Counted from the first letter of the stretch, positions 40,542-57,049 are shown. The stretch: 64,000 nucleotides of DNA from Deinococcus taeanensis (GCF_020229735.1 NZ_CP083455.1:1019001-1083000); one strand, 5' to 3'. Program-made: numbers and translations. The notes: generated by a model not told the origin, from the letters alone.

Positions 40542-40792
40542 CCCTGCCCGCCCTGACCCTGTACACCCGGCCAGGGTGCGGCCTGTGCGACCTGGCCTGC
40601 ACGAACCTGGAGGCGATGGGCTTCACGTTCCAGCGGGTCAACGTGGACCTGGATCCTGACCTGCGTCGCCGCTTCGGTGATGACGTTCCGGTCCTCGCTG
40701 CCGGGGAACGCGTGCTGGGAAAGGGCAGTTTCAGTCGTGCGCGGCTGGGCAGCCTGAAGTTGCTGCTGATGCGCGGGTCGCCGCCCGGCTGA
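40538..40792 (+). CDS. Glutaredoxin-like thioredoxin-fold protein
   Basis: Small protein of 84 residues starting MTLPALTLYTRPGCGLCDLA. The redox pair CGLC is at 15-18, and the cis-Pro segment is DDVPVLAAGERVLGKG near 48-63. It fits the DUF836/glutaredoxin-like group that reduces or transfers thiols. It overlaps the kinase stop by ATGA, which indicates co-translation with the kinase. Confidence 0.85.
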   Translation: MTLPALTLYTRPGCGLCDLACTNLEAMGFTFQRVNVDLDPDLRRRFGDDVPVLAAGERVLGKGSFSRARLGSLKLLLMRGSPPG

Positions 40793-40847
40793 AGGGCCCG
40801 GCGGGCCAGGGGCACGCGCCTGCTCCTGGGGACGCTATGGTGAACGT

Positions 40848-40885
40848 ATGCACCCCACCTTCTCCCGCCCCGCCGGAGCCGCCGC

Positions 40886-40889
<4 letters not shown>
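40848..40889 (+). CDS. Leaderless mini-ORF coupled to ftsY (MHPTFSRPAGAAA)
   Basis: ATG at 40848 lies 6 nt after the -10 box TATGGT (40836-40841). The 13-codon frame ends in TGA (40887-40889) overlapping the ftsY GTG (40886-40888) as GTGA. No convincing -35 is present. Confidence 0.6.
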
Positions 40890-41842
<953 letters not shown>

Positions 41843-41868
41843 GAACGGCCTGCGCGGAGCGGGCACAA

Positions 41869-41909
41869 CGCGCGGCGGCCCCCACCGGCATGGTGGGGGC
41901 CGCCGCGCG
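41869..41909. terminator. Bidirectional terminator between ftsY and argC
   Basis: A perfect 18-bp stem CGCGCGGCGGCCCCCACC/GGTGGGGGCCGCCGCGCG with a 5-nt loop between two convergent genes. No T-tract on either strand. Confidence 0.7.
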
Positions 41910-41924
41910 TGCTTCCACCCGGGT

Positions 41925-43040
<1,116 letters not shown>

Positions 43041-43050
43041 TCAAATGAAA

Positions 43051-43080
43051 GGTGGCTGTGGGGTCGTCCCCACAGCCACC
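43051..43080 (-). terminator. secDF terminator
   Basis: A perfect 13-bp stem GGTGGCTGTGGGG/CCCCACAGCCACC with a 4-nt loop. On the minus strand it is followed by a T-rich run (tttcattt), 15 nt after the secDF stop. Confidence 0.8.
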
Positions 43081-43094
43081 CGGTCAGCCTCGAC

Positions 43095-45386
<2,292 letters not shown>

Positions 45387-45451
45387 GAGATACTCCAGAA
45401 AAAAGAAAGGAATGAAACGACAGGCCAGACTGCACCCCACCGGGCGTTCCT

Positions 45452-45796
45452 TCAGCCCCCGTCAGCCTGACGTCGCCCCAGCTCACTCAACGACACCCGC
45501 CGTGACGGCGCCGCCCACACCGGCACCCAGGGCGCCAGGGCCGGCCTGACGTCCGGCAGCCGGAACGGCCGCGGCGGTTCGCCCGCCGCCAGCGGCACCG
45601 GCACGCCGGGCGCCGGTGCCGGGCGCAGCTCCGGCAGGGCCGGGGTGACACTCCCGGCAGCCCAGCGCACCCCCGGCTCCGGCAGGCTCGGCGGCGTGCC
45701 CAGCAGCACCGCCAGCAGCGGCAGCAGCGGGAACAGCCCCGGCCAGCCCAGCAGCGCACGCTGCCAGACCCGCAGAAAAGAACGAGGGAATCTCAA
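45452..45796 (-). CDS. Hypothetical small single-pass membrane protein
   Basis: Protein of 114 residues from TTG: a basic N-terminus (RFPRSFLRVWQRALLG), one hydrophobic helix (WPGLFPLLPLLAVLLG, about 19-34), then a Pro/Ala-rich tail with VPVWAAPSRRVSLSELG at the end. TTGACA and an extended -10 TGCTATGCT lie just upstream, 8 nt before the TTG, though their spacing is short (14 nt). It is 65 nt upstream of secDF on the same strand and may be co-transcribed with it. A rival overlapping frame is Ala/Gly-rich and less credible. Confidence 0.55.
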   Translation of the reverse strand: MRFPRSFLRVWQRALLGWPGLFPLLPLLAVLLGTPPSLPEPGVRWAAGSVTPALPELRPAPAPGVPVPLAAGEPPRPFRLPDVRPALAPWVPVWAAPSRRVSLSELGRRQADGG

Positions 45797-45991
45797 GGCG
45801 ACCCAGCATAGCAGACCCCCGCACTGTCAATTAGCAGCCTCTTAACACGCGGGGGCCACACTGCGCCTGTGGCTGAACTCCGGAGCTCAGCCCACCCCGC
45901 TGCGGGCCCGCCCCCCCGCCCGGCCGCGTCATGACCGGCCCCCGGCCCTCCCGCTGGCCCGTCCCTCCTCACCCCCACGGAGCGTGCCCCC

Positions 45992-46492
45992 ATGAAGAAC
46001 CGCCTGCCCCTGATTGCCTTCGCTGCCCTCCCCCTGACCGCCGGACTGGTGCTCGCCCAGCAGGGCGCCGCTACCTCCCAGACGCCGCAGCGCGTGCAAC
46101 CCGCTCAGCCCGGCCAGCGCAGCCCGGCCCAGCAGAACCAGACGCAACCCGCCCAGCGCCCGCAGCTCAGCGGGACCAACTACGCCGACGCGTACCTCAA
46201 GAACCTCGCCCAGCAGCTCGGGGTCACGCCTGAGAAACTCAAAGCCGCGGCCGTGAAGGCCGGGACCGCCACCATCGACGCCGCATTGAAAGCCGGTGAC
46301 GTTCCCAGCGACCGCGCCGCGGAAATGAAGCAGCGTCTCGCCGACAACCCCTTCGCCTTCGCCGGGCACGGCCCCGGGGGACATGGCCGGCACGGCGGAC
46401 CGATGGGCCCCGACGGTCCTCGCGGCGACCATGAAGACCAGGGCGCCTCGGCCCCCGTTCAGAACACCGACGGCAGCCCCAGCGGCACCTGA
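45992..46492 (+). CDS. Secreted Gln/Pro- and Gly/His-rich hypothetical protein
   Basis: Protein of 166 residues. Signal peptide MKNRLPLIAFAALPLTAGLVLAQ, then a Gln/Pro low-complexity linker (about 24-58). A helical middle follows (NYADAYLKNLAQQLGVTPEKLKAAAVKAG, about 63-115), resembling the small helical repeat found in cell-envelope proteins that begin LAxxLGVTxEKL. The tail is rich in Gly and His (HGPGGHGRHGG), which could bind metal. A GGAG lies about 10 nt before the ATG. No partner gene is adjacent. Confidence 0.75.
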   Translation: MKNRLPLIAFAALPLTAGLVLAQQGAATSQTPQRVQPAQPGQRSPAQQNQTQPAQRPQLSGTNYADAYLKNLAQQLGVTPEKLKAAAVKAGTATIDAALKAGDVPSDRAAEMKQRLADNPFAFAGHGPGGHGRHGGPMGPDGPRGDHEDQGASAPVQNTDGSPSGT

Positions 46493-46610
46493 ACCCCTCT
46501 CGAACCTGCTGGACCGTGACGCGGCGCCGCGACGGTCTCCCGGGAATCAGAACCAGAACGGTCCGGCCTGGGCACAGACTGTTCCCCCGGCGCCGCTCAC
46601 CACTGGACAA

Positions 46611-46642
46611 AACCACCCCCGACCGGCCGGTCGGGGGTGGTT
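46611..46642. terminator. infB operon terminator (32-nt palindrome)
   Basis: Perfect palindrome AACCACCCCCGACCGG/CCGGTCGGGGGTGGTT. The minus-strand side is followed by TTTTG, 22 nt after the infB stop, so it ends the rimP-nusA-ylxR-infB operon. It may also stop plus-strand transcription. Confidence 0.75.
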
Positions 46643-46664
46643 CTCAAAGCAGCCTGGGGAGGCT

Positions 46665-48492
<1,828 letters not shown>

Positions 48493-48515
48493 CGCCCGCC
48501 CGGAACAACCGGGAA

Positions 48516-48800
48516 TCAGGCGCGGGATGAATCAGTGGACTGCCGCGCACTCAGCGCCTGCGCAACGCCCGGAGCCTGCGCTCCGAACGCCCGGCGCAAC
48601 CGCTTCTCCTGCCAGCAGCTTGGGGAATCGGCACACACGTACGCGCCCCGGCCCGACCGGTGTCCTTCCTGCACGCCCCACACGCCGCCCTCACGGGCCA
48701 CGCGGATGAACGCCGCCTGCGGACGCCGCCGCCGGCACGCCACACACGTGCGTTCCGGGACGTGTCCCGCCGCAGCAGCAGGGAAGGCCGCGCCAGTCAA
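48516..48800 (-). CDS. ylxR: YlxR-family RNA-binding protein (DUF448)
   Basis: Protein of 94 residues with the YlxR core: RTCVACRRRRPQAAFIRVAR near 17, then GRGAYVCADSPSCWQEKRLRRAF near 50. The family lies between nusA and infB in most bacteria and binds RNA or DNA; in some species it also modulates RNase P. The start is a TTG, 3 nt after the nusA stop, with AGGAG 6 nt before it. Confidence 0.9.
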   Translation of the reverse strand: MTGAAFPAAAAGHVPERTCVACRRRRPQAAFIRVAREGGVWGVQEGHRSGRGAYVCADSPSCWQEKRLRRAFGAQAPGVAQALSARQSTDSSRA

Positions 48801-48803
48801 CCC

Positions 48804-49988
48804 TTACTCCTGAACGTCGTCCGGGCTGGCCGTCGCGACCGACTTGCTGTCCTTGAACAGCGCGTCAAACGCGGACTGGGCGGTCGTCGTGTCGCGGCCC
48901 TCCTGCTCGTCCTGCAGGGCCTGCTGCATCGCGGCGTCCAGATCGCTGATCGCGGCCGTTTCACGCAGGTCAATCTTGAACCCGGTGAGTTTCGCCGCGA
49001 GACGCACGTTCTGACCGCCCTTGCCGATGGCCAGGGACAGCTGATCGGGCGTGACCGTCACGGTCGCCTCGCGCCGCTCGGACTGCACCTCGATCAAACC
49101 CACCTTCGCGGGCGACAGGGCGTTGCGGATGAAGTCACGGGTGTTCGCGTCCCACAGGATCACGTCCACGCGCTCACGGCCCAGTTCACCCGTCACTGCC
49201 TGAATGCGGTTCCCGCGGTGACCGATGCACGCCCCGATCGGGTCCACGTTGCTGTTGTGGCTGAAGACCGCCACCTTGCTGCGCTGCCCCGCCTCACGGC
49301 TGATGGCCTTGACCTCCACGATGCCGTTGGCGACCTCCGGAATCTCCTGCTTCAGCAGGTAATCCAGCAGACGCTCATCGGCCCGGCTGGCCAGGATCGT
49401 CGGGCCCTTGGGGGTCTTGCGAACCTCCTTCAGGTAGATCTTCACGCGGTTACCGGGCGTGAGTTTCTCCCCGGGAATCTGCTCGCGCGGCGGCAGGATT
49501 GCCTCACCGGCCCCCAGCTCCACGAACCAGTTCCCCTTGTTGTCACTGCGGACCACCTGCGCGGTCAGCACCTGACCCTCGCGGTCCTTGTACTCGTTGA
49601 AGACCACGTTGCGTTCGGTTTCCCGCATCTTCTGCGTCAGCGTCTGCTTCGCGGCCTGCAGTGCGATCCGGCTGAACTTCTCGCGGTCCACGGGAAACTC
49701 CATCTCCATGCCCACTTCCACGCCCGGATCGAGCTCCAGCGCGTCGGCCAGGGAGATCTGAAGGTGCTCGTCCTCCACCTTCTCCACGACCTCACGCACC
49801 ACCAGCACCTCCAGCTCACCACTCTGGGGGTCCAGGTGCACCTCGATGCGTTTGTCCGGCTCAACGTTCCGGGTGTACGCCTGCGCGAGTGACTGCTCGA
49901 ACGCCTCGATCAGCTGCATCTCGTTGATGTTTCGTGCCTGCGCCACTTCACGCAGCGCATCGGCAAAATTAAATTCCGGCTGGCTCAT
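48804..49988 (-). CDS. nusA: Transcription termination/antitermination protein NusA
   Basis: Protein of 394 residues: an N-terminal RNA-polymerase-binding domain (about 1-125), an S1 domain (about 135-200), then two KH domains. IGACIGHRGNRIQAVTGELGRERVDVILWD is near 255 and LSLAIGKGGQNVRLAAKLTGFKID near 325. It lacks the C-terminal acidic repeats of E. coli NusA. The ATG at 49988 has GGAAGAG-type SD; the more distal start adds no conserved residues. It regulates pausing and, in many bacteria, its own operon. Confidence 0.95.
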   Translation of the reverse strand: MSQPEFNFADALREVAQARNINEMQLIEAFEQSLAQAYTRNVEPDKRIEVHLDPQSGELEVLVVREVVEKVEDEHLQISLADALELDPGVEVGMEMEFPVDREKFSRIALQAAKQTLTQKMRETERNVVFNEYKDREGQVLTAQVVRSDNKGNWFVELGAGEAILPPREQIPGEKLTPGNRVKIYLKEVRKTPKGPTILASRADERLLDYLLKQEIPEVANGIVEVKAISREAGQRSKVAVFSHNSNVDPIGACIGHRGNRIQAVTGELGRERVDVILWDANTRDFIRNALSPAKVGLIEVQSERREATVTVTPDQLSLAIGKGGQNVRLAAKLTGFKIDLRETAAISDLDAAMQQALQDEQEGRDTTTAQSAFDALFKDSKSVATASPDDVQE

Positions 49989-50030
49989 CTCACTCTTCCT
50001 TCGAGTGCCCTGCACTCAGGACTCTGGTAC

Positions 50031-50489
50031 TTAACGGTGACGGTCCGGGAACTCTGCCAGGTTCGCCTGGAAGGTCCCGGCCCTCAGGGTCAGCGGCTCT
50101 CCATTCACCGTAAAGGTGATCTGGTCCCCGTCCACCCCGGTCACAGGGGCCGTGAACGACTGCCCCTCCCCACGCACGCGGACTTTCAGGCCCAGCATGC
50201 GCTCAAAATGCCGTGCGCGCAGCAGCGGCCGCTTTCCACCTGGCGATTCGAATTCCAGGCGGTACTCCCCGGCAATCGGATCCACGCGGTCAAACTCCAC
50301 TTCCGCCGCGCGGCTGGCCCGGGTCAGGTCATCAACCGTCACGGGCTGCTCATCCAGACGGTCAATCCGGACCAGCACGACCGGCTGACCCCCCAGGTTC
50401 TGGACCTGCACTTCCAGCACCTCATACCCCAACGGCTCCAGCGCCGTACGGGCAATCTCCACAAGTTGGTTGTTTCCGTTGTTATTCAT
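50031..50489 (-). CDS. rimP: Ribosome maturation factor RimP
   Basis: Protein of 152 residues that helps mature the 30S subunit. YEVLEVQVQNLGGQPVVLVRIDRLDEQPVTVDDL near 22-55, AEVEFDRVDPIAGEYRLEFESPGGKRPL near 60 and the C-terminal SH3-like domain are typical. It begins MNNNGNN at ATG 50489. An in-frame extension upstream would translate the leader terminator and is not credible as protein. First gene of the rimP-nusA-ylxR-infB operon. Confidence 0.92.
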   Translation of the reverse strand: MNNNGNNQLVEIARTALEPLGYEVLEVQVQNLGGQPVVLVRIDRLDEQPVTVDDLTRASRAAEVEFDRVDPIAGEYRLEFESPGGKRPLLRARHFERMLGLKVRVRGEGQSFTAPVTGVDGDQITFTVNGEPLTLRAGTFQANLAEFPDRHR

Positions 50490-50513
50490 ATTGTGTCGGC
50501 TGACAGCCAGCCT

Positions 50514-50555
<42 letters not shown>

Positions 50556-50579
50556 CTCCGTTCGAGGAACTACCTTCAC

Positions 50580-50585
50580 ACTATA
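50580..50585 (-). promoter_or_regulatory. -10 box of the rimP operon promoter
   Basis: TATAGT on the minus strand, a strong -10. No clear -35 at the 17-18 nt spacing. Transcription would begin near 50573 and give a leader of about 85 nt containing the terminator at 50532-50555. Confidence 0.55.
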
Positions 50586-50645
50586 CCCCAAATGCGCCTG
50601 GGCGCACGCCAGGCATCACAAACGACCGGTAAAACGCCCACCCAC

Positions 50646-50674
50646 TTGCAGCGGCCACTGCATTGGCCTAGTAT
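50646..50674 (+). promoter_or_regulatory. tRNA-Val promoter
   Basis: TTGCAG (50646-50651), a 17-nt spacer, TAGTAT (50669-50674). Transcription would start about 5 nt before the mature tRNA. Confidence 0.7.
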
Positions 50675-50686
50675 GTCAGGCCGCGT

Positions 50687-50761
<75 letters not shown>

Positions 50762-50768
50762 TCAGCAG

Positions 50769-50793
50769 ACCCGTGCTCAGGCGCGGGTTTTTG
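50769..50793 (+). terminator. tRNA-Val terminator
   Basis: Stem ACCCGTG/CGCGGGT with a short loop, followed by a TTTTTGTTT tract, 8 nt after the tRNA. Confidence 0.8.
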
Positions 50794-51516
50794 TTTAACA
50801 GCTCAGAGGGGAGTCTGGTGCGGTTTCCAGTTCAGCTTGGTGGGTAGACGCGGGCAGGTGGAGCTCACGCGACTCTCGCTCGGCCTGGGAACCTGGCGCT
50901 CACATTTCTGCGCTGCAAGGCACGTACAGGGCTGTGTCCGCATGGCGTGAGGAGGTAGCGCCAATGGAGCTGGCTCTGTAGCCCTGGCAGCGTCAGCGGT
51001 ACTGGCCGGTCATCTGTCAGGACCTGATCGGCTCGACCAGCGGCGCGGCGTCCGGTGAACTCCTGAGGCGTGGGCCGAGCCTGATTGGCATGGTCCGGTT
51101 CATCAGCATGAGGTGCGGGAACTCGTCACAGTGGAACCCTGACCATCCGCGTGGGCGCCCCGGCCCTCGAAAGGCTGGCCCCAGCAGTGTGCTGATCCAG
51201 CCCGGAGTCAGGATGGGTGGCACACAGGAGTACGGGTCAAACGACGTTCCTGGTGGACTTCCTGATGTCTGAACCCTGCTCACACGGGTGCAAGGCCCAA
51301 AAAAAGTTTTGAGGGTACACCCCGGCGAGGTGCACTACTCAAGAAGCTGCGGAGCCCTTCTGGGGCGGCGGTAACCGCGAGGCTGGAGGCGCAAGGCCGG
51401 GAGAGGGGAAGAATGACGGTACGTGGCATCTGTCGACGACTGTCAGGTGTGCCTGACCCCCAGCGTGTGAGGTTTCCAATGGCTGGGCGGTGAGGCGGTC
51501 GGGCAGCATGGCGGGG
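50794..51516. other. Intergenic 720 bp with no recognised gene
   Basis: No frame here has a convincing product; the longest (minus 51017-51283) reads as low-complexity and has no SD. The composition is a little less GC-rich, with an A-run (about 51300-51306) followed by gttttgaggg. This may be a decayed gene or a hidden RNA; nothing specific is supported. Confidence 0.4.
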
Positions 51517-51759
51517 ATGACTGACGTTTCCCCTGAAGCGGCCCAGGCCCTTCGGACTGCGGCCCGCCTGAATGACACCCACGCTTTCACCCTTCGCGCT
51601 CAGGCTGACGAGGCAACGTTATTTCCCGCGGTGCGGGAGGCCATGATGGATCTTGCCGACCGTCACCTGAGACTTGCGGCGCACCAGCGTGCCCTGGCCC
51701 GCGCGATGGATGATGCCCGGACCTCGTCACGCCATGGTGGTCTGTCCTACAGCGCCTGA
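51517..51759 (+). CDS. Small helical hypothetical protein
   Basis: Protein of 80 residues from ATG 51517 (MTDVSPEAAQALRTAARLND...), entirely predicted helix with regularly spaced Ala/Leu (LADRHLRLAAHQRALARAM). No cysteine, membrane helix or known motif. In-frame ATGs 3 and 9 codons upstream are alternatives. It is monocistronic and ends at a terminator shared with bshA. Confidence 0.6.
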   Translation: MTDVSPEAAQALRTAARLNDTHAFTLRAQADEATLFPAVREAMMDLADRHLRLAAHQRALARAMDDARTSSRHGGLSYSA

Positions 51760-51773
51760 GCCAGGTGCAGAGG

Positions 51774-51802
51774 AGCGCCCCGGTTCTTATGACCGGGGCG
51801 CT
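51774..51802. terminator. Bidirectional terminator before bshA
   Basis: A perfect 11-bp stem AGCGCCCCGGT/ACCGGGGCGCT with a 7-nt loop, followed on the plus strand by tccctttg. Between two convergent genes. Confidence 0.75.
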
Positions 51803-51825
51803 TCCCTTTGACGTTTCTTAGAGGT

Positions 51826-52959
51826 TCAGGCGACGGGTTCGCCCCGGACCGTTCGTTCGTACGCTGCGAGGTACTTCGGCACGATTCTCGAGGGATGGAA
51901 GGTTTCGACTGCGGCCTGTCGCCCGGCCTGCCCCATCAGCTGGTACAGGTCACGGTTGCGCAGAATGCTCAGGGAGGCGTCGGCCATGCGGTCCACGTCA
52001 CCCACGTCGGCGAGGAAACCGGTGACGCCGTCCTGCACGACCTCTGGGATGCCGCCGGCGCGCGCTGCCACAACCGGCACCTCGCAGCTCATGGCCTCGA
52101 GTGCCGCCAGTCCGAAACTTTCCTGCTGGCTGGGCAGCAGGAACAGGTCGCTGATGCCCAGCACGGTTTCCACATCCGGGAAGGAGCCCAGGAAGTGGGT
52201 GCGTCCAATGACGCCCAGCTGCTGCGCGAGTTCAACAGCGCGGGGCTTTTCCGGGCCGTCTCCGATCATCAGGAGCCGCGCGGGGATTTCCGCCGCGACC
52301 CGTGCGAACACCTGCACCACGTCCGCGGCGCGTTTCACAGGGCGGAAGTTGCTGACGTGCACGAGCAGCGCCTCGTCCGGGTGAGCGAACCGGGCGCGGA
52401 TGGTGGGGTCGGTGACCCGCACGAAGCGGTCGCTGTCCACGAAGTTGTGAATAACTTCGATGTCGCGGTCCACGCCGAACACTTCAAGGGTGTGCTCTGC
52501 GAGGTAGCGGGAGACGGCAGTGACGTGATCGCTGCGTTCAATGGCGTGCCGGGTGGTGCTGCGGAACGCGGGTTCCAGGCCGACCAGCGTGACGTCCGTG
52601 CCGTGCAGGGTGGTCATCACGCGGGTGCGGCCGGTGATGGCGCGGGCGTGAATGGCGGCCGTGGCGTGCGGAATGGCGTAGTGCGCGTGTGACAGGTCCA
52701 CGCCGTGTTCGAGGATCACCTCGGTCAGGGTGTTCGCGGCCGCGAGTTCGGGGTACGGCTGGTCGAACAGGGCGTAGGCGTAGCCGCCCACCTGATGAAA
52801 GTACGGCCCGCGCATGCCGCCGTGCCCGGCGAGCCGGAAAGGCTGGGCAGAGCCCACGAAGTGCACTTCATGCCCGGCGCGGGCGACCTGGAGGCCCAGT
52901 TCGGTGGCGACGACGCCGGAGCCGCCGGCGCTCGCGTGGCACAGCACCGCGATCTTCAC
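51826..52959 (-). CDS. bshA: N-acetyl-alpha-D-glucosaminyl L-malate synthase (bacillithiol synthesis)
   Basis: GT4 glycosyltransferase of 377 residues making GlcNAc-malate, the first step of bacillithiol. [22 protein letters not shown] and the malate-binding HGTDVTLVG near 120 are typical of BshA. The GT4 C-domain holds [13 protein letters not shown] near 195, the E-x7-E pair in ESFGLAALE near 278, and GGIPEVV. Bacillithiol is the low-molecular-weight thiol of Deinococcus. The start is GTG, overlapping the stop of a leaderless 15-codon ORF as GTGA. It lies downstream of ilvD on the same strand but has its own -10 box. Confidence 0.93.
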   Translation of the reverse strand: MKIAVLCHASAGGSGVVATELGLQVARAGHEVHFVGSAQPFRLAGHGGMRGPYFHQVGGYAYALFDQPYPELAAANTLTEVILEHGVDLSHAHYAIPHATAAIHARAITGRTRVMTTLHGTDVTLVGLEPAFRSTTRHAIERSDHVTAVSRYLAEHTLEVFGVDRDIEVIHNFVDSDRFVRVTDPTIRARFAHPDEALLVHVSNFRPVKRAADVVQVFARVAAEIPARLLMIGDGPEKPRAVELAQQLGVIGRTHFLGSFPDVETVLGISDLFLLPSQQESFGLAALEAMSCEVPVVAARAGGIPEVVQDGVTGFLADVGDVDRMADASLSILRNRDLYQLMGQAGRQAAVETFHPSRIVPKYLAAYERTVRGEPVA

Positions 52960-53003
52960 GCGAGCCCCGGGCCGGAGGCAGAGAGGAAAGCTGACGGATT
53001 CAT
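52956..53003 (-). CDS. Leaderless mini-ORF coupled to bshA ([15 protein letters not shown])
   Basis: ATG at 53003 lies 8 nt after the -10 box TATAGT (53012-53017). The 15-codon frame ends in TGA (52958-52956) overlapping the bshA GTG (52959-52957) as GTGA. No convincing -35 box. Confidence 0.6.
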   Translation of the reverse strand: MNPSAFLSASGPGLA

Positions 53004-53081
53004 GAGTGACAACTATAAAGGTGGTCTGTCAGGTTGATGGTTGCCACGGTTGCCTTCCCCCGGCCTCCGCCTGCTGGGGGT

Positions 53082-54776
<1,695 letters not shown>

Positions 54777-54843
54777 GCCCCAGGGTAGCGCCGCGCGGCG
54801 CCTGGTGCCGCCAGACTGTCAGACAGGGCGCGGTCATCAACGC

Positions 54844-54879
54844 AGCAGACCCGCTCCCTATAGGGGAAGCGGGCCTGCC
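54844..54879 (-). terminator. Weak hairpin between the PpiC gene and ilvD
   Basis: GCAGACCCGCTCCC/GGGGAAGCGGGCCTGC, a near-perfect stem around TATA without a T-tract on the minus strand. It probably attenuates or ends the upstream transcript. Confidence 0.4.
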
Positions 54880-54888
54880 TGAGAGACC

Positions 54889-55881
54889 TTACTTCGTGGC
54901 GGGCACGGCGCCCACGCGGTCCGGGAAGCTTTCGCTGCTGATGCGGGCCACCTGGGTGTCCAGGTACTTCTGGGACGCTTCGCGCGCCAGCTGCTCGCGG
55001 ATCCTGGGCGCGGCTTCCGCCAGGGGCAGCAGGCCGGCCTGGGTGCGCTTGGTGACGACCAGCACGTGCCAGCCGAACTGCGACTGCACGGTCTGCACCT
55101 GATTCACGGCGCCCTTGAAGCTGGCCGCGTCGAAGGTGTCCACCATCTCCCCCGGGCCGAAGCAGCCCAGGTCCCCGCCCTGCGCGGCGCTGCCAGGGTC
55201 CTGGCTCTTCGCTTTGGCGAGCACCGCGAAGTCCGCGCCGCCCGTGAGGTCCTTGGTGATGGCCTGCGCCTCGGCCTGCGTGGTCACCAGAATGTGCTTC
55301 ACGCACGCTTCCGGATCCTGCCGGAAGGCGTCTTTGTGCAGGTTGTAGTACCCGTTGACCAGGGCGTCGCCGAACGTGAACCGTTTCTGGATGCCCTGCA
55401 GGTACGCGCCCACGATCGCCTGACGTTCCAGTTCGGCGCGCAGTTCGTCGGCACTGCCGTACCCGGTGGCAATCAGGGCGTCCTGAAAGGCGGCGTCCGT
55501 CTCGAAGTCCGCGCGGGCTTCCTGCATCTGCTTGTCCAGGGTGCTGGCGTCGGCCTTGTTGTTCACGCGGGCCAGCTGGTACACCGCGCGGTCACGCACG
55601 TACTGTTTCAGGAAGTCCCCGCGCGCCTCGGCGAATTCCGTGAGGTAGCTCACCTCGAAGGGGATGCCCTGGGCGTTCAGAACGCGGGCCACCGCCAGCC
55701 GGAACGCCCGGTCGAAGTCCGCCACCGTGAACGACTCCTGCCCGACGCGCGCCACAACGGCCGTGGAGTCCTGGGCGGGGGCGGCCGTCGTGGCGGGCGC
55801 AGTGGTGGGTGTCGCGGGCGCACTGGTCTGGGCCAGCGCCACGCCCGAGAGCAGCAGGGCGGTCAGCAGGAATCGTTTCAC
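54889..55881 (-). CDS. Secreted PpiC/SurA-type peptidyl-prolyl isomerase
   Basis: Protein of 330 residues with a signal peptide (MKRFLLTALLLSGVALAQ). A SurA-N/trigger-like helical domain (about 45-190) is followed by a parvulin PPIase at about 193-290, with ACVKHILVTTQAEAQ, LSTDPG-like AKSQDPGSAAQGGDLGCFGPGEMV and FGWHVLVVTKRTQ. It folds exported proteins in the envelope. The start is GTG at 55881 with the -10 box TAGAGT (55888-55893) 6 nt upstream, so leaderless. Confidence 0.9.
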   Translation of the reverse strand: MKRFLLTALLLSGVALAQTSAPATPTTAPATTAAPAQDSTAVVARVGQESFTVADFDRAFRLAVARVLNAQGIPFEVSYLTEFAEARGDFLKQYVRDRAVYQLARVNNKADASTLDKQMQEARADFETDAAFQDALIATGYGSADELRAELERQAIVGAYLQGIQKRFTFGDALVNGYYNLHKDAFRQDPEACVKHILVTTQAEAQAITKDLTGGADFAVLAKAKSQDPGSAAQGGDLGCFGPGEMVDTFDAASFKGAVNQVQTVQSQFGWHVLVVTKRTQAGLLPLAEAAPRIREQLAREASQKYLDTQVARISSESFPDRVGAVPATK

Positions 55882-55972
55882 CCCTGCACTCTAGCGTCCG
55901 GACGCCAATCGTCCATGATGACGGCGTGAACCGCTCCTGCGTGTTCTGGTGCGCCCTGCTACAATCCCCCCC

Positions 55973-57037
55973 GTGCGCCTGACCCTTGTAGAAACCTCCG
56001 ATCCGCGCGTGTACGACGACACGGTGCGGAACCTGCCCATCACCAGCGCCCTGCAGGGCTGGGGGTACGGCGAGGCGCGGCGGACGCTGGGCCAGCAGCC
56101 TATGCGTTACCTGATCATGGACGGCAGCCGGACGGTCGGTGCGCTGCAGCTGATCCGCAAACGACTCGTGCCGGGCTTCAGCACCCTGTACGCCCCGCGC
56201 GGACCGGCGCTGGAAAACCTGGACCTGCTGCCCGCGGTGGGTGAGGCCGTGAGGAAGGTGGCGCGCCCCACCGACGCCCTGCTGAAAATCGAGCCGCCGG
56301 TGCCGTTTCTGGCGTCCGAGGGCGTGACCCTGCCCGAGGAGTACGGCCTGTTCCGCCGGGCCGAGACCGAGCAGCCTGAGCACACCATCGTGGCTGACCT
56401 GACCCGCAGTGAGGACGAGCTGTTCGCCGGCCTGCACTCCATGGCGCGGCGCAACGTCCGCACCGCGCAGAAAATGGGTGTCGTGGCGGGCCGGGACGAC
56501 GACTTCGACGCGTTCTGGGAGATCTTCACCGCCACGAACGAACGCGCCAAACTCGGCGCGTTCCCCCGCGCGTACTATGAGACGATGCTGCGCGAAGGCA
56601 ACGCGCACGGCGGCGAGGCGTACATCGTGCTGTCGCGCCACGAGGGGCGTGCGCTGGCCGGTGGGTTCTTCCTGGCCATGGGCAAGGGCACGTACTACCT
56701 GTTCGGCGGCAGCGTCCGTGACGACCGCATGCAAAGCGACGGCTCCCCCGTCAAGGACGCCAAGGCGCCCGACGCCTTCTACTGGAACGCCATGCTCGAC
56801 GCCCGGCGCCGCGGCTACGAACTGTTCGACTTCTGGGGCATTCCCCGGACGCTTGACGAGGAGAAGCACTCCTTCGGCGTGTTCAAGATGAAGCTGAAGT
56901 TCAGTGAACAGCGCGTCTGGTACCCCGCGTACGACCTGAACCTGAATCCGGCCGCGCCGGCCATCGTGAAGGCGCTGCGCTGGCGCAAGACCCAGAACAA
57001 CCTCCGCAAGCGCGGCAGCGCCGACGACGTCCTGTAA
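55973..57037 (+). CDS. FemX/FmhB-type peptidoglycan aminoacyltransferase
   Basis: Two-GNAT-domain protein of 354 residues of the FemABX group, which adds the first residue of the peptidoglycan cross-bridge from aminoacyl-tRNA. Visible are TSALQGWGYGEARRTLG near 22, LYAPRGPALEN near 70, SMARRNVRTAQKMGV near 155, and the C-terminal KAPDAFYWNAMLDARRRGYELFDFWG near 270. There is no helical-arm insertion. The GTG at 55973 lies 7 nt after the -10 box TACAAT (55960-55965); an earlier in-frame start would overlap the promoter. Confidence 0.9.
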   Translation: MRLTLVETSDPRVYDDTVRNLPITSALQGWGYGEARRTLGQQPMRYLIMDGSRTVGALQLIRKRLVPGFSTLYAPRGPALENLDLLPAVGEAVRKVARPTDALLKIEPPVPFLASEGVTLPEEYGLFRRAETEQPEHTIVADLTRSEDELFAGLHSMARRNVRTAQKMGVVAGRDDDFDAFWEIFTATNERAKLGAFPRAYYETMLREGNAHGGEAYIVLSRHEGRALAGGFFLAMGKGTYYLFGGSVRDDRMQSDGSPVKDAKAPDAFYWNAMLDARRRGYELFDFWGIPRTLDEEKHSFGVFKMKLKFSEQRVWYPAYDLNLNPAAPAIVKALRWRKTQNNLRKRGSADDVL

Positions 57038-57049
57038 GCACAGCCGCCC

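Noticed and set aside
45483..45830. Alternative frame for the gene upstream of secDF, starting with ATG at 45830
   Set aside because: Its product is a run of Ala/Gly without a membrane or folded pattern; the TTG frame has a proper membrane helix.
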